From positions 108,203 through 172,202 of the forward strand of contig NZ_JNXT01000013.1 in assembly GCF_000716675.1 (NCBI RefSeq): 64,000 nucleotides of DNA. The letters are read 5' to 3'. This stretch comes from Streptomyces alboflavus (GTDB taxonomy: Bacteria; Actinomycetota; Actinomycetes; Streptomycetales; Streptomycetaceae). Each line of letters begins with the position of its first letter. The first letter of the stretch is position 1. The notes beneath the pieces were generated by a model. It was not told the DNA's origin and did no database searches. It saw only the letters and a program-made list of their open reading frames with translations. This document shows positions 33,940-44,060 of this stretch, piece after piece. A program made the translations under genes and the position numbers.

Positions 33940-34309
33940 ATCGACCTCCGGGTGCGGAATGCGAGACACCTCACCCACCTTGTGATGCTTTGTCGCACTT
34001 CGCCCTGTTTGTCTGACCCGGTCGAGTGAGGATCGGCCAGGATGCGACACTCCGACCGCTCACCGGCTGTCACAAGCGGTCGAGCGGCAAAGAAGCCTGT
34101 ACAGGGCCGAGCAGAAACGATCTGTCGGTCGCCTTGGGGGCCCGCACGGGGCGTGGTACGGCTGGAACGGGCCGTCGGCCTGCCTCTATGATCGGCACAC
34201 TTTCCCGGCCCCGTCGGCCGCCCCCCAAACGGCCGACCGCCTCCCCAGACCCGCCAGGATTCGGGGCCCATCGACCTGCTCGACATCAATTGCACTGCGG
34301 GAGCAAGCG
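33940..34309. promoter_or_regulatory. Divergent promoter region of M6 protease and cdgA
   Basis: 370 bp without an ORF of gene-like character. Visible elements: an 8-bp inverted repeat CGACCGCT/AGCGGTCG at 34053-34082, and a possible promoter for cdgA with TGGAAC (34173), 18 bp, TATGAT (34197-34202). cdgA is a BldD target in S. coelicolor, but no convincing BldD palindrome was seen by eye. Confidence 0.45.
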
Positions 34310-36169
34310 GTGAACGGAACCTCACAAGGGCCGACCGCCACAGCGGTCGCAGACCCCGGCCGTGCCCGGCCTGCCGTCACGGAGCGTAACCAATCGGGCC
34401 CGACCGGGCCCCTCGCCCAGTACGCCGCCGACTACCGCGCCGCCTTCGCAGCGGCCCCCCTGGCCCTCGCCGTCGTGGACCGCGAGGGCCTGGTCGTCAG
34501 CGCCAACGAAGCGCTGGCCGAACTGCTCGGCGCCGATGCCGCCGACCTCACCGGGCGGGTCGCCGCCGACCTGGTGGACCTCGCGTCCGACGCCCGCACC
34601 TGGCACGCGTACCGCGAGGTGCTGCGCGGCCGGCAGGCCAAGCTCCGCTGCACCCGCCGCCTCAAACACCCCGAGGGGCACTCGCTGTGGACCCAGATCA
34701 CCGCGTCGCCGCTGCCCGGCGGGGCCGAACGGCGCGGCGCGGGCACCGTCCTGCTCGCCGCCGCCGACATCAGCGCGCGCCGTGACCTGCAGGCCCGGCT
34801 GCGGCATCTGCAGATGCACGACCCGGTGACCCGGCTGCCCAACCGGGCGCTGTTCTTCGAGCGCCTGGCCACGGCCCTGGAGGCGGGGGCGTACGACGAC
34901 ACGAGCACCGGCCGGATCGGGCTCTGCTATCTGGACCTGGACGGGTTCAAGGCGGTCAACGACACGCTCGGCCACCGCGTCGGCGACCGGCTGCTCGCCG
35001 CGGTCGCCGAGCGGCTGACCGCCCTCGCCGACCGCGCCGGATACGGCAGGGCGTCGGCGCCGCTCGTCGCGCGGCTCGGCGGCGACGAGTTCGCGCTGCT
35101 CGTGGAGGACTCCACCGGCACCGACCAGCTCACCGAACTCGCCGAGACGGCCTTGCGGACACTCCAGGAACCCTTCGACCTGTCCGGGCAGCGGCTCTCC
35201 GTTTCGGCCTCCATCGGCGTCGTCGAGCGGCGCGCCGCGGGCACCACGACCACCGGTCTGATGCAGGCCGCCGACACCACGCTGTACTGGGCGAAGGCCG
35301 ACGGCAAGGCCCGCTGGACCCTGTTCGACCCCGAGCGCAACGCCCACCGCATGACCCGCCAGGCGCTCGCCAGTTCGCTGCGCCCCGCCGTCGAGCGCGG
35401 CGAATTCGTCCTGGACTACCAGCCGTTGGTGGGCCTGGAGGGCGGCGACGTGCGCGGCGTCGAGGCACTCGTTCGGTGGAATCATCCGCAGTTCGGGTTG
35501 CTCACGCCGAATCGGTTCATCGGACTTGCTGAAGAAGACGGCTCGATCGTGCCGCTCGGCCGCTGGGTGCTGCGGACCGCCTGCCTCCAGGCCCGGCGCT
35601 GGCAGCTCGAACACCCCGGCCGGGAGCCGCTGTTCGTGAGCGTCAACGTCGCCGTGCGCCAGGTGTGGGACTCCGACCTGGTGGCGGACGTGGCCGAGAT
35701 CCTGGCGGAGACCGGTCTCGCGCCGGGGCTGCTGCAACTGGAGCTGACCGAGTCCGCCGTCATGGGCTCCGCCGGACGGCCGCTGCAAGCCCTGCAGGCA
35801 CTCAGCGACATGGGCGTCCGCATCGCCATCGACGACTTCGGCACCGGCTACTCCAACCTCGCCTACCTCAGCCGCCTCCCGGTGTCGGTCCTGAAGCTGG
35901 ACGGCTCCTTCGTGCGCGGATTCCAGTACGACGAGGGCGAGTACGACGCGGCGTCCGCGCACATCAACCCCGCCGACGAGGTGATCGTCGAGGCCCTGGT
36001 CCAACTCGCCCACCGCCTCGGGCTCACCGTCACCGCGGAGTGCGTGGAGACGTCCGGCCAGGCGGAGCGGCTGCGCAGGATCGGGTGCGACACCGGGCAG
36101 GGGTGGCTGTACTCACGGCCGGTGGGGGCGGATCGTATCTCCGTACTTCTCGGGTCGCGGGACACATGA
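34310..36169 (+). CDS. cdgA: CdgA-like PAS-GGDEF-EAL c-di-GMP enzyme
   Basis: Cytoplasmic signalling protein of 619 residues: a PAS domain (about 40-160, FAAAPLALAVVDREGLVVSAN), a GGDEF diguanylate cyclase domain (about 165-335) with intact LGGDEFALL, and an EAL phosphodiesterase domain (about 345-610) with EALVRWNHP, ELTESAVMG, IDDFGTGYSNL and LKLDGSFVRG. Both active sites look complete. GTG with GGGAG six bases upstream. The domain order and neighbourhood match CdgA, whose c-di-GMP controls BldD and development. ornA in this window degrades the pGpG product. Confidence 0.92.
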   Translation: MNGTSQGPTATAVADPGRARPAVTERNQSGPTGPLAQYAADYRAAFAAAPLALAVVDREGLVVSANEALAELLGADAADLTGRVAADLVDLASDARTWHAYREVLRGRQAKLRCTRRLKHPEGHSLWTQITASPLPGGAERRGAGTVLLAAADISARRDLQARLRHLQMHDPVTRLPNRALFFERLATALEAGAYDDTSTGRIGLCYLDLDGFKAVNDTLGHRVGDRLLAAVAERLTALADRAGYGRASAPLVARLGGDEFALLVEDSTGTDQLTELAETALRTLQEPFDLSGQRLSVSASIGVVERRAAGTTTTGLMQAADTTLYWAKADGKARWTLFDPERNAHRMTRQALASSLRPAVERGEFVLDYQPLVGLEGGDVRGVEALVRWNHPQFGLLTPNRFIGLAEEDGSIVPLGRWVLRTACLQARRWQLEHPGREPLFVSVNVAVRQVWDSDLVADVAEILAETGLAPGLLQLELTESAVMGSAGRPLQALQALSDMGVRIAIDDFGTGYSNLAYLSRLPVSVLKLDGSFVRGFQYDEGEYDAASAHINPADEVIVEALVQLAHRLGLTVTAECVETSGQAERLRRIGCDTGQGWLYSRPVGADRISVLLGSRDT

Positions 36170-36178
36170 GCCCCGCGG

Positions 36179-37087
36179 TCACTTCCCCGCTTCGGGCTCG
36201 TCGCGCGCGGTGAGGCACGCCTGTACGAAGTCCATTACCTCCTGCGGGACTTGGGCGCCGGGGGCGTGGGCCACGCCGACCCGGGCCGGGCTGACGCCCC
36301 GCACCGGCCGGTAGACCACGCCGGGGCGGCGGCAGGCGCGGGCCGTGGCCGCCGAGGCGAGGGAGACGCCCTCGCCGTCGGCTATGGCGGTCAGCCACTC
36401 CTCGACGGTACGGGCGACGGCGCCCACCTTCGCCGGGCGGCCGTCGCGTTCGTCCGCCGCCAGCCAGTAGTCGCGCCACCAGCCGGACTCCGGCGGGGCC
36501 GCGACGAAGGGCTCGTCGAGGAGTTCGGCGAAGTCGACCTCCTCGTACGCGGCAAGCCGGTGCCCTGCGGGCAGCGCGACGCGGCGCGGCTCGGTCAGCA
36601 ACACCTCGACGTCCAGGGCCTCCTGGCCGGGGAACGGCAGCCGCAGCAGCGCCGCGTCGACGGTGCCCGCGGCCAGGCCCCCCGTCGGGTCGTCCGGCGC
36701 GGCCTGCGTCAGGCGCACCCGCCAGCCGGGCCTGCGGCGCGCGAACTCGGCGACGCTCCGGCGCCCGAGCCCCTCCGCCCCGTCGGTCACGAAGCCCACC
36801 CGCAGCACCCGGTCCGCGCGCGCCGCCGCACCCCGCGTGGAGCACAGGGCCGCTGCCCAGGCGTCGAGCACCGCGGGCGCGGTGGCGGCGAGCACCGCGC
36901 CCGCGTCCGTCAGCGCCATCCCGGCGCGCGACCGCGTGAACAACTCCGCCCCCAACTGCGTCTCCAGGCGCCTGAGCTGCCGGGTCAGCACGGGCACCGA
37001 CAGGAAGAGGCGGTCGGCGGCACGCGCGAGGTCGCCCTCCTGGGCGACGGCGGTGAAGCAGCGCAGCAGGCGGGTGTCCATGTCCAT
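36179..37087 (-). CDS. LysR-family transcriptional regulator
   Basis: 302 residues. N-terminal winged helix (LLRCFTAVAQEGDLARAADRLFLSVPVLTRQLRRLETQLGAELF) and a C-terminal effector-binding domain. ATG 37087 (MDMD) or 37081. It lies between cdgA (convergent) and the LLM oxidoreductase gene (same strand, upstream), and may control the latter. Effector unknown. Confidence 0.9.
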   Translation of the reverse strand: MDMDTRLLRCFTAVAQEGDLARAADRLFLSVPVLTRQLRRLETQLGAELFTRSRAGMALTDAGAVLAATAPAVLDAWAAALCSTRGAAARADRVLRVGFVTDGAEGLGRRSVAEFARRRPGWRVRLTQAAPDDPTGGLAAGTVDAALLRLPFPGQEALDVEVLLTEPRRVALPAGHRLAAYEEVDFAELLDEPFVAAPPESGWWRDYWLAADERDGRPAKVGAVARTVEEWLTAIADGEGVSLASAATARACRRPGVVYRPVRGVSPARVGVAHAPGAQVPQEVMDFVQACLTARDEPEAGK

Positions 37088-37222
37088 GGCGACAGGTTAG
37101 GGAAGCGGGTGGGGCGTGCGGGCCTGGGGGTGGTCGCGAGGCGCACACGCCAAGAGGCTTATGGATGGCGGGAGTTCGGGTGGCGGGCGCTCAGGTGATG
37201 GGAGTGCGGGTGGCGGGAGTTC

Positions 37223-37255
37223 GGGTGCCGCCCCGCCCCGTCGGGGGCGGCACCC
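37223..37255 (-). terminator. Terminator after LLM oxidoreductase
   Basis: Perfect 12-bp stem (37223-37234 with 37244-37255), about 25 bp after the stop of the minus-strand oxidoreductase. Beside it, 37160-37222 holds imperfect direct repeats of TGGCGGGAGTTCGGGTG. Confidence 0.8.
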
Positions 37256-37279
37256 TCCTTCGTGGTGTGCCGGCCGCGG

Positions 37280-38395
<1,116 letters not shown>

Positions 38396-38485
38396 CGGGG
38401 CCTCCTTGTTCTCGCCGTCTTCGCCTGCGTCGCTGCTGTACGCAGGGTCGAACAGGAGGGTGGCTCCGCTTATTCCCGCGTGGGA

Positions 38486-38741
38486 CGCCCCAGTCCCGCC
38501 CCTTCACCGAAACCGGGGCTGCGCCCCTGGACCCCGGGGGGTGTCCCCGTCGGGTGGGACGGTCCTCCCCCGAATCGGCGCTCCGCGCCTCGTCCTCAAT
38601 CGCCGGACGGGCTGAAAACGTCGCCGGCGTGGGGGCCTGAGGGTGCCGGGCTGTTGGTCAGTCCGTGGAGAGTTGGGGCGGGTGGGTGGGAGAGAGCCCC
38701 TCCGGCGTTTGAGGAGCGGGGTCTGGGGCGGAGCCCCAGGC
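38486..38741. repeat. Dispersed intergenic repeat, locus C (two arms)
   Basis: Arms at 38486-38623 and 38693-38741 with the same modules as locus A (CCCGCCCCTTCACCGAAAC, GGCTGCGCCCC hairpin, TCCTCAATCGCCGGACGGGCTGAAAA; and CCTCCGGCGTTTGAGGAGCG with a GGGGCGGAGCCCC hairpin). It fills most of the 350-bp gap between the LLM gene start and the racemase-like gene stop. Confidence 0.75.
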
Positions 38742-38745
38742 AGGG

Positions 38746-39486
38746 CTACCGGTCGCGGATCTGGACCACGGGTTCCTTCGTGAAGAGGGTGCCGAGGGCG
38801 GGGGCGTTCACCCGGCGGGAGGCCAGGCGGAGGGCTTCCCAGACGGTGACCTGGTTGGCGGTGAGGACCGGCTTGCCGAGGTCCGCTTCGAGGGGCTGGA
38901 TGTGGGCGGCCGTGTGGAGCGCGGTGTCGGGGAGGAGGACGGCGTCCGCGTCGGGGTGATCGCCCGCGCGGGCGAGGGCGAGGACCTCGTCCCACCCCCA
39001 GGTGCCGACCTCCGCGGCGGTGATGATGCCACTGCCCCGCATGGCGACGACCTCGGCCCCCGCCGCCTTGAGGAAGGCGGAGAAGTGGAGGGCCACGTCC
39101 TCGGGATAGGTCGCGGCGACGGCGACGCGCTCGACGCCGAGTTCGCGTACCGCGTGGGCGAAGGCGAAGGACGTGGAGGACGCGGGTAGACCGGCGGACC
39201 GGGCGAGCGCGCGGACCTGGTCGTGCGCCCCGTCCCAGCCGAAGACGAAGCTTCCGCTGGTGCAGGCCCACACCACCGCCTCCGCGCCGGTCAGCCGCAG
39301 CTCCTCGACGCCGGCGGTGAGCCGCGCCGCCGAGCCCATCTCCAGGAGCGCGTCCACGCGGTGGGCGTCCTCGCCGATGTCCGTGTGCACGACGTGCAGC
39401 CGGATGTCCGAGTCGAGGAGTTGTTCCATGCGGGGGTAGTCGTCCTCGGCCGAGTGTCCGGGATAGAGGAATCCGAGTGCGGTCAA
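38746..39486 (-). CDS. Asp/Glu racemase-superfamily protein lacking the second Cys
   Basis: 246 residues of the maleate isomerase/arylmalonate decarboxylase type. The first catalytic Cys is present (VVWACTSGSF), but the second is replaced: LLPDTALHT aligns with FISCTNLPT of the neighbouring paralogue, so Cys has become Asp. TTG start at 39486 with GGAGG six bases upstream, overlapping the stop of the upstream paralogue (TTGA). Two-base two-proton racemisation is therefore unlikely; a decarboxylase-like or other one-Cys chemistry is possible. Cytoplasmic. Confidence 0.85.
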   Translation of the reverse strand: MTALGFLYPGHSAEDDYPRMEQLLDSDIRLHVVHTDIGEDAHRVDALLEMGSAARLTAGVEELRLTGAEAVVWACTSGSFVFGWDGAHDQVRALARSAGLPASSTSFAFAHAVRELGVERVAVAATYPEDVALHFSAFLKAAGAEVVAMRGSGIITAAEVGTWGWDEVLALARAGDHPDADAVLLPDTALHTAAHIQPLEADLGKPVLTANQVTVWEALRLASRRVNAPALGTLFTKEPVVQIRDR

Positions 39487-40421
39487 GTCCAGCCTCCTTC
39501 GGCGGTCGGTCCTGCGGGCCCGGTGGGTTCCGTGGGGCCCGAAGGACCCCCGGGCGGGTCGGGCAGGCTGTCCGAGGGCGCCGCGCCCGGCGGCACCGCG
39601 GGTGACACCGGTGGCTCGGCCAGCTCGCCGAGGGCCCCCAGGGCGCCCAGGGCGCCGAAGTCCGCGGTGCCCGGCCGCGCGCCCGCGTCGATCAGCGCTT
39701 GGTAGGGCCCCACGGCTCGCGTACCCAGCCTGCGCAGGGACGACCACATCGTGACCTGGTTCGCCGAGATCACCGGCATCCGCAGCTCCGCCTCCAGCTG
39801 CGGGATGACGTCGTACGTGGGCAGGTTCGTGCAGCTGATGAACAGCGCGTCGACGGGTCCGGACGCCGCCTGCCGCGCCATGTCGGCCACGTCGCGGTAG
39901 GGCACCTTCCAGATGTGCCGGGTGAGGCCGAGATAGGCGCGGCCCACCACCGAGACGCCCGCCTCGGCCAGATACTCCTCCAGGGACTGGGTCACCGACC
40001 AGGTGTAGGGCGTGACCAGGGCGATCCGCCGCGCGTCCAGCTCGTCGAGCGCTTCGAGCAGGGCGCCGGACGTCGTCACGGAGGCGACCGAGCCCTCGCG
40101 CGACATGGCCTCGCACATCGCCCGCTCGCCCGCGATGCCGCCGACGAAACTGCCCGACGTGCAGGCGTAGGCGAGGACTTCCGGTTCGGCGGCGGTGAGC
40201 GCGCGCACCGCCTCGGCCAGGGTCTCGTGCTCGCTGACCAGGCGGGCCAGGTCGAGGCTGACTTCGACGGGCACGTACGGCGTACGCGTCAGATGCAGGG
40301 AGACCTCGTCCGGGACCCAGCGCCACAGCTCCCGGTCGAGGGCGAAGTCGAAGGGTGCGACGACACCGACACCGCGCTGAGGGTGTGGTCCGCCGAGGGT
40401 GGAGAACGAAGTGACGTCCAT
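39483..40421 (-). CDS. Maleate isomerase/Asp-Glu racemase-superfamily protein
   Basis: 312 residues with both catalytic cysteines: LAYACTSGSFVGG and FISCTNLPTYDVIPQLE, as in maleate cis-trans isomerases and related EutA-type enzymes. The last 60 residues are a Gly/Pro/Ala-rich tail beyond the fold, an unusual extension. First gene of a two-gene transcript with its one-Cys paralogue; translationally coupled. Neighbouring amidase, dehydrogenase and ehu transporter suggest a catabolic role in a nitrogenous small-molecule pathway, perhaps ectoine-related. Confidence 0.88.
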   Translation of the reverse strand: MDVTSFSTLGGPHPQRGVGVVAPFDFALDRELWRWVPDEVSLHLTRTPYVPVEVSLDLARLVSEHETLAEAVRALTAAEPEVLAYACTSGSFVGGIAGERAMCEAMSREGSVASVTTSGALLEALDELDARRIALVTPYTWSVTQSLEEYLAEAGVSVVGRAYLGLTRHIWKVPYRDVADMARQAASGPVDALFISCTNLPTYDVIPQLEAELRMPVISANQVTMWSSLRRLGTRAVGPYQALIDAGARPGTADFGALGALGALGELAEPPVSPAVPPGAAPSDSLPDPPGGPSGPTEPTGPAGPTAEGGWT

Positions 40422-40744
40422 GAGCAGGCCCTAAGTTCGTGCGTGCAGGGACAGGGCCGGCCGGGGGCCGGACAGTGGAGCTTGGCGGCGCGCGACGCGC
40501 CGGGACGTCGGGACGGGGATGCGTGTGCGGCGAGCACACCGTGCGCGAGGGAGGAGGCACGCAGCGTGCTCGTCCCTGTGGTGCCTGAGCTGAACTGCTT
40601 CTGTTGACGAAGGTAGGTTGGGGTGCCAGCGTGGTCAATCCGCACATCTCAGACGGCTGAGAACGTCGGCCGCCGGGACGCTGCGGTGTCGTCCTGACGC
40701 TCTCCCAGGGAAGCGGGCTCTCGTTGCGAAACGGTTTCTCTGCC
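40422..40744. promoter_or_regulatory. Divergent promoter region of the catabolic cluster
   Basis: 323 bp between the racemase pair and the dehydrogenase gene, no supported ORF. Two operator-like inverted repeats: TCTCAG-ACGG-CTGAGA at 40647-40662, and GAAAC-G-GTTTC at 40728-40738, just before the dehydrogenase start. Candidates for the IclR regulator at 47.4 kb. Confidence 0.45.
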
Positions 40745-41848
40745 ATGTCCGAAAGCGGTGGCTCCGGGAGCGCCGCGCGTGTCGGAAGCGGGGGCTCCGA
40801 CGGCGGGGCTTCCGGAAGCACGGCGCCCGGTGAGGGCGTGCCCCGGAGTGCCGCGGCGCGGGGCGCGGGGCGTGGTGAGCCCCTCGCGCCCCCTTCCGTC
40901 CCCACCGTGCTCGTACTGGACGCCCCCTCTCCCGCACCCCCGCCCCGCCTCGGCTCCCTCACCGGGCGCGCCCGGGTGCTGCACGCCGACGAGGACACCC
41001 TCGCGGACCGGCTCCCGGACGCCGATGTGCTCCTGGTGTGGGACTTCCTCTCGCACGCGGTGCGGCGCGCCTGGCCCGGCGAGGGGCCGCGGCCCGCGTG
41101 GGTGCACACGGCGAGCGCGGGCGTCGACCATCTGATGTGCCCCGAACTGGCCGCGTCCGACGCGGTGGTGACCAACGCGCGGGGCGTCTTCGACGAGCCG
41201 ATCGCCGAGTACGTGGCCGCGCTCGTGCTCGCCATGGCCAAGGACCTGCCGCGCACCCTCGACCTCCAGCGGGAGCGGACCTGGCTGCACCGCGAGAGCC
41301 GGCGGATCGCGGGCACGCGCGCGTGCGTGGTGGGTTCGGGGCCGATCGGCCGCGCCGTCGCCCGCACCCTGAAGGCGCTCGGTATCGCGTCGGCCCTGGT
41401 CGGGCGGGCCCCGCGCGCCGGGGTGCACGGCCCGGACGACCTCAACCGGCTGCTCGCGCGCGCCGACTGGGTGGTGTGCGCGGCGCCCCTGACGGACGAC
41501 ACGCGCGGCATGTTCGACGTGCGCCGCTTCGGTGTCATGCAGCCGTCGGCGCACTTCATCAACGTGGGCCGGGGTCAGCTCGTCGTCGAGGACGACCTCG
41601 CGGCCGCCCTGTCGAAGCGGTGGATCGCGGGCGCCGCGCTCGACGTCTTCGAGCGGGAGCCGCTGCCCGCGGACAGCCCGCTGTGGAGCGCTCCGGGCCT
41701 GATCGTCTCGCCGCACATGAGCGGTGACACGGTCGGCTGGCGGGACGAACTCGGCGCGCAGTTCGTGACGTTGTTCGGCCAGTGGGAGGCGGGTCGGCCG
41801 CTGACGAACGTGGTCGACAAGAAACGTGGGTATGTCCCTGGGCACTGA
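40745..41848 (+). CDS. D-isomer-specific 2-hydroxyacid dehydrogenase
   Basis: NAD(P)-dependent dehydrogenase of 367 residues. Rossmann motif VVGSGPIGRAVARTL, catalytic Arg in INVGRGQ, Glu in ALDVFEREPL and His in VSPHMSGD form the family triad. The first 45 residues are Gly/Ser-rich and disordered, so the true start may be an internal GTG; no clear ribosome site precedes ATG 40745. It probably reduces or oxidises a 2-oxo/2-hydroxy acid made in the cluster's pathway. Confidence 0.88.
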   Translation: MSESGGSGSAARVGSGGSDGGASGSTAPGEGVPRSAAARGAGRGEPLAPPSVPTVLVLDAPSPAPPPRLGSLTGRARVLHADEDTLADRLPDADVLLVWDFLSHAVRRAWPGEGPRPAWVHTASAGVDHLMCPELAASDAVVTNARGVFDEPIAEYVAALVLAMAKDLPRTLDLQRERTWLHRESRRIAGTRACVVGSGPIGRAVARTLKALGIASALVGRAPRAGVHGPDDLNRLLARADWVVCAAPLTDDTRGMFDVRRFGVMQPSAHFINVGRGQLVVEDDLAAALSKRWIAGAALDVFEREPLPADSPLWSAPGLIVSPHMSGDTVGWRDELGAQFVTLFGQWEAGRPLTNVVDKKRGYVPGH

Positions 41849-41922
41849 TCGTTCGGCGCCCGCGACGGGCACCGGCCGACCGGCGCCGGGTGTTCGTCGG
41901 CGCACGCCCGCCCCGCCCTGCC

Positions 41923-41955
41923 TCGCCCCCGTCTCGCCCCCGTCTCGCCCCCGTC
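41923..41955. repeat. Three 11-bp tandem units before amidase
   Basis: Three exact copies of TCGCCCCCGTC between the dehydrogenase stop and the amidase ribosome site. Confidence 0.85.
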
Positions 41956-41971
41956 TCGTTGAGGAGCACGC

Positions 41972-43381
41972 ATGACCGAGCTCACGGACCTCACCGCCGT
42001 ACAACTCGTCGATGGCTACCGCAAGGGCGAATTCAGCCCCGTGGATGTCACCCGTGCGGTGCTGCGCAGGGCCGAGGAGATCCAGCCGGTCGTCAACGCG
42101 TTCGTACGTCTGGACCCCGAGGGGGCGCTCGCGGCGGCCGAGGAGAGCGCGGGGCGGTGGCGGCGCGGGGAGCCCGCCGGGCTCGTCGACGGGGTGCCGG
42201 TGACGGTGAAGGACATCCTGCTGCAGCGCGGCGCGCCGACCTTCCGTGGCTCCAAGTCCGTTTCGGAGAAAGGGCGTTGGGACGAGGACGCACCCTCGGT
42301 GGCGCGGCTGCGCGAGCACGGCGCGGTGTTCGTCGGCAAGACGACGACGCCGGAGTTCGGCTGGAAGGGCGTGACGGACAGCCCCCGGCACGGCGTCACC
42401 CGCAATCCGTACGACCCCTCGCGCACCGCGGGCGGCTCCAGCGGCGGCAGCGCTGCGGCCGTGGCGCTCGGCGCGGGGCCGCTGTCGCTGGGCACGGACG
42501 GCGGCGGTTCGGTGCGGATCCCGGCGGCGTTCTGCGGGATCTTCGGGTTCAAGCCGACGTACGGCAGGGTGCCGCTGTATCCGGCGTCGGCGTTCGGCAC
42601 GCTCGCGCACGTCGGGCCGATGACGCGGGACGCGGCGGACGCGGCGCTGATGCTGGACGTGATCTCCGCGCCGGACGCGCGGGACTGGTCGCACCTCGGA
42701 CCGGCGCCGGGGAGCTTCCGGGACGGGCTCGACGGTGGGGTGCGGGGGCTGCGGGTCGCCTACTCGCCCTCGCTCGGCGGGCAGGTCGCGGTGCGGCCCG
42801 CCGTCGCGGCGGCCGTGCGGGACGCGGTGGGGAAGCTGGCCTCACTCGGCGCGTACGTCGAGGAGGCCGATCCCGATTTCACCGATCCGGTGGAGGCCTT
42901 CCACACGCTGTGGTTCAGCGGGGCGGCCCGGGTCGTGCAGCAGCTGCCGCCCGGGCGGCGGGAGTTGATCGATCCGGGGCTTCGGGAGATCTGTGCGCAG
43001 GGAGCGCGGTTCAGTGCGCTCGACTATCTGGCCGCGGTCGATGTGCGGATGGCTCTGGGGCGGCGGATGGGGGTCTTCCATGAGACGTACGACCTGTTGG
43101 TGACGCCTGCGTTGCCGGTCACCGCGTTCGAGGCGGGGGTCGAGGTGCCGGGGAAGTCGGGGCTTCGACGGTGGACGGGGTGGACGCCGTTCACCTATCC
43201 GTTCAACCTGACGCAGCAGCCTGCTGCGACGGTGCCCTGTGGGGTGGATGGGGACGGGTTGCCGGTGGGGGTGCAGATTGTTGCCTCGCGGCATGCGGAT
43301 GCGGTGGTCTTGCGGGCTGCTCAGGCGTTGTACGGGGTGGGCGCTGCGCTGGGCGTCCCCCAGCCCCGCCCCTTCCCGTAA
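41972..43381 (+). CDS. Amidase (amidase-signature family)
   Basis: 469 residues. Ser-cisSer-Lys triad: Lys in PVTVKDILL, cis-Ser in AGGSSGGSAAA, and nucleophile Ser in GTDGGGSVRIPAAFCGIFG. ATG with GAGGAG upstream, 123 bp after the dehydrogenase gene. Hydrolyses a carboxamide; substrate unknown. The last residues (QPRPFP) and the TAA stop are encoded by the dispersed intergenic repeat, locus D. Confidence 0.93.
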   Translation: MTELTDLTAVQLVDGYRKGEFSPVDVTRAVLRRAEEIQPVVNAFVRLDPEGALAAAEESAGRWRRGEPAGLVDGVPVTVKDILLQRGAPTFRGSKSVSEKGRWDEDAPSVARLREHGAVFVGKTTTPEFGWKGVTDSPRHGVTRNPYDPSRTAGGSSGGSAAAVALGAGPLSLGTDGGGSVRIPAAFCGIFGFKPTYGRVPLYPASAFGTLAHVGPMTRDAADAALMLDVISAPDARDWSHLGPAPGSFRDGLDGGVRGLRVAYSPSLGGQVAVRPAVAAAVRDAVGKLASLGAYVEEADPDFTDPVEAFHTLWFSGAARVVQQLPPGRRELIDPGLREICAQGARFSALDYLAAVDVRMALGRRMGVFHETYDLLVTPALPVTAFEAGVEVPGKSGLRRWTGWTPFTYPFNLTQQPAATVPCGVDGDGLPVGVQIVASRHADAVVLRAAQALYGVGAALGVPQPRPFP

Positions 43382-43456
43382 CCGGGGGCTGCCGCCCCCG
43401 GGCCCCCGCTGATCGGCGCTTCGCGCCTCGTCCTCAAACGCCGGACGGGCTAAAAA
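43355..43456. repeat. Dispersed intergenic repeat, locus D
   Basis: One full arm: CCCGCCCCTTCCCG, a GGGGGCTGCCGCCCCC hairpin, a GGCGCTTCGCGCC hairpin, and TCCTCAAACGCCGGACGGGC. It starts inside the amidase gene and ends 6 bp before the convergent DUF3830 gene stop. Confidence 0.75.
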
Positions 43457-43462
43457 CCATTC

Positions 43463-43951
43463 TCATGCCCGCCGGAAGTTCAGTGTCTCCCCCAGCGCCC
43501 CCGACCTCCACAAGTCGTTGCACGCCTCCGCCATCTCCTCCAGGCCCTCCACGATCTGGCCCCACACGATTCCGGGGACCCAGCCCACGTCGCCGTTGAT
43601 CAGGAGGTTGTTGCGTTCGTAGAAGAGGGCCAGGTCGACGATGGTGCCGCGGTGGTCCTGGTCGTAGCCGTAGGACTTGGTGCCCAGTTCTGTGCCGGTG
43701 AAGGTGAAATAGCACAGGTCGCCGGGGATGGGCGTGATGGTGGGGTTCTCCAGGGGCGGCTCCTCGGGGGCGAAGGCCGGGAACAGGGCATAGATCTCGT
43801 TCCGGGCATACTTCGCATGGAACACTTCTCCGCCCAGCGGGAGCGCGTCCCAGACCGCCGCGCAGGTGACCGGGGCCCGGTCGTCGAGGAGCTTCGCCGT
43901 GGCCTGAACGCCCCGCTTGGCGAGGGACACTTCGATGTATCGGTCTGCCAT
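43463..43951 (-). CDS. DUF3830 family protein
   Basis: 162 residues, cyclophilin-like beta-barrel family (ADRYIEVSLAKRGVQATAKLLDDRAPVTCAAVWDALPLGGEVFHAKYARNEIY in overlapping pieces; ends SGALGETLNFRR). Met at 43951 gives the usual MADRYIEV start; ATG 43960, with GGGGTGG close upstream, would add three residues. DUF3830 genes often sit beside racemase-like, amidase and amino-acid transporter genes, as here. Divergent from ehuB. Function unknown. Confidence 0.85.
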   Translation of the reverse strand: MADRYIEVSLAKRGVQATAKLLDDRAPVTCAAVWDALPLGGEVFHAKYARNEIYALFPAFAPEEPPLENPTITPIPGDLCYFTFTGTELGTKSYGYDQDHRGTIVDLALFYERNNLLINGDVGWVPGIVWGQIVEGLEEMAEACNDLWRSGALGETLNFRRA

Positions 43952-44060
43952 GGGGCCCATGGTCCACCCCGGGTCGGCGCCCGCGTCAAGTGGACAACGA
44001 TCGCATCAGGGGCTGAAATTCAACGGCATACCTCGTGTCGGCTCGGGTAGCCGCGCGGCC

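Noticed and set aside
33940..34309. BldD operator before cdgA
   Set aside because: Expected from the known cdgA regulation, but the only candidate by eye (TCACCC-ACC-TTGTGA near 33970) has the wrong spacing.
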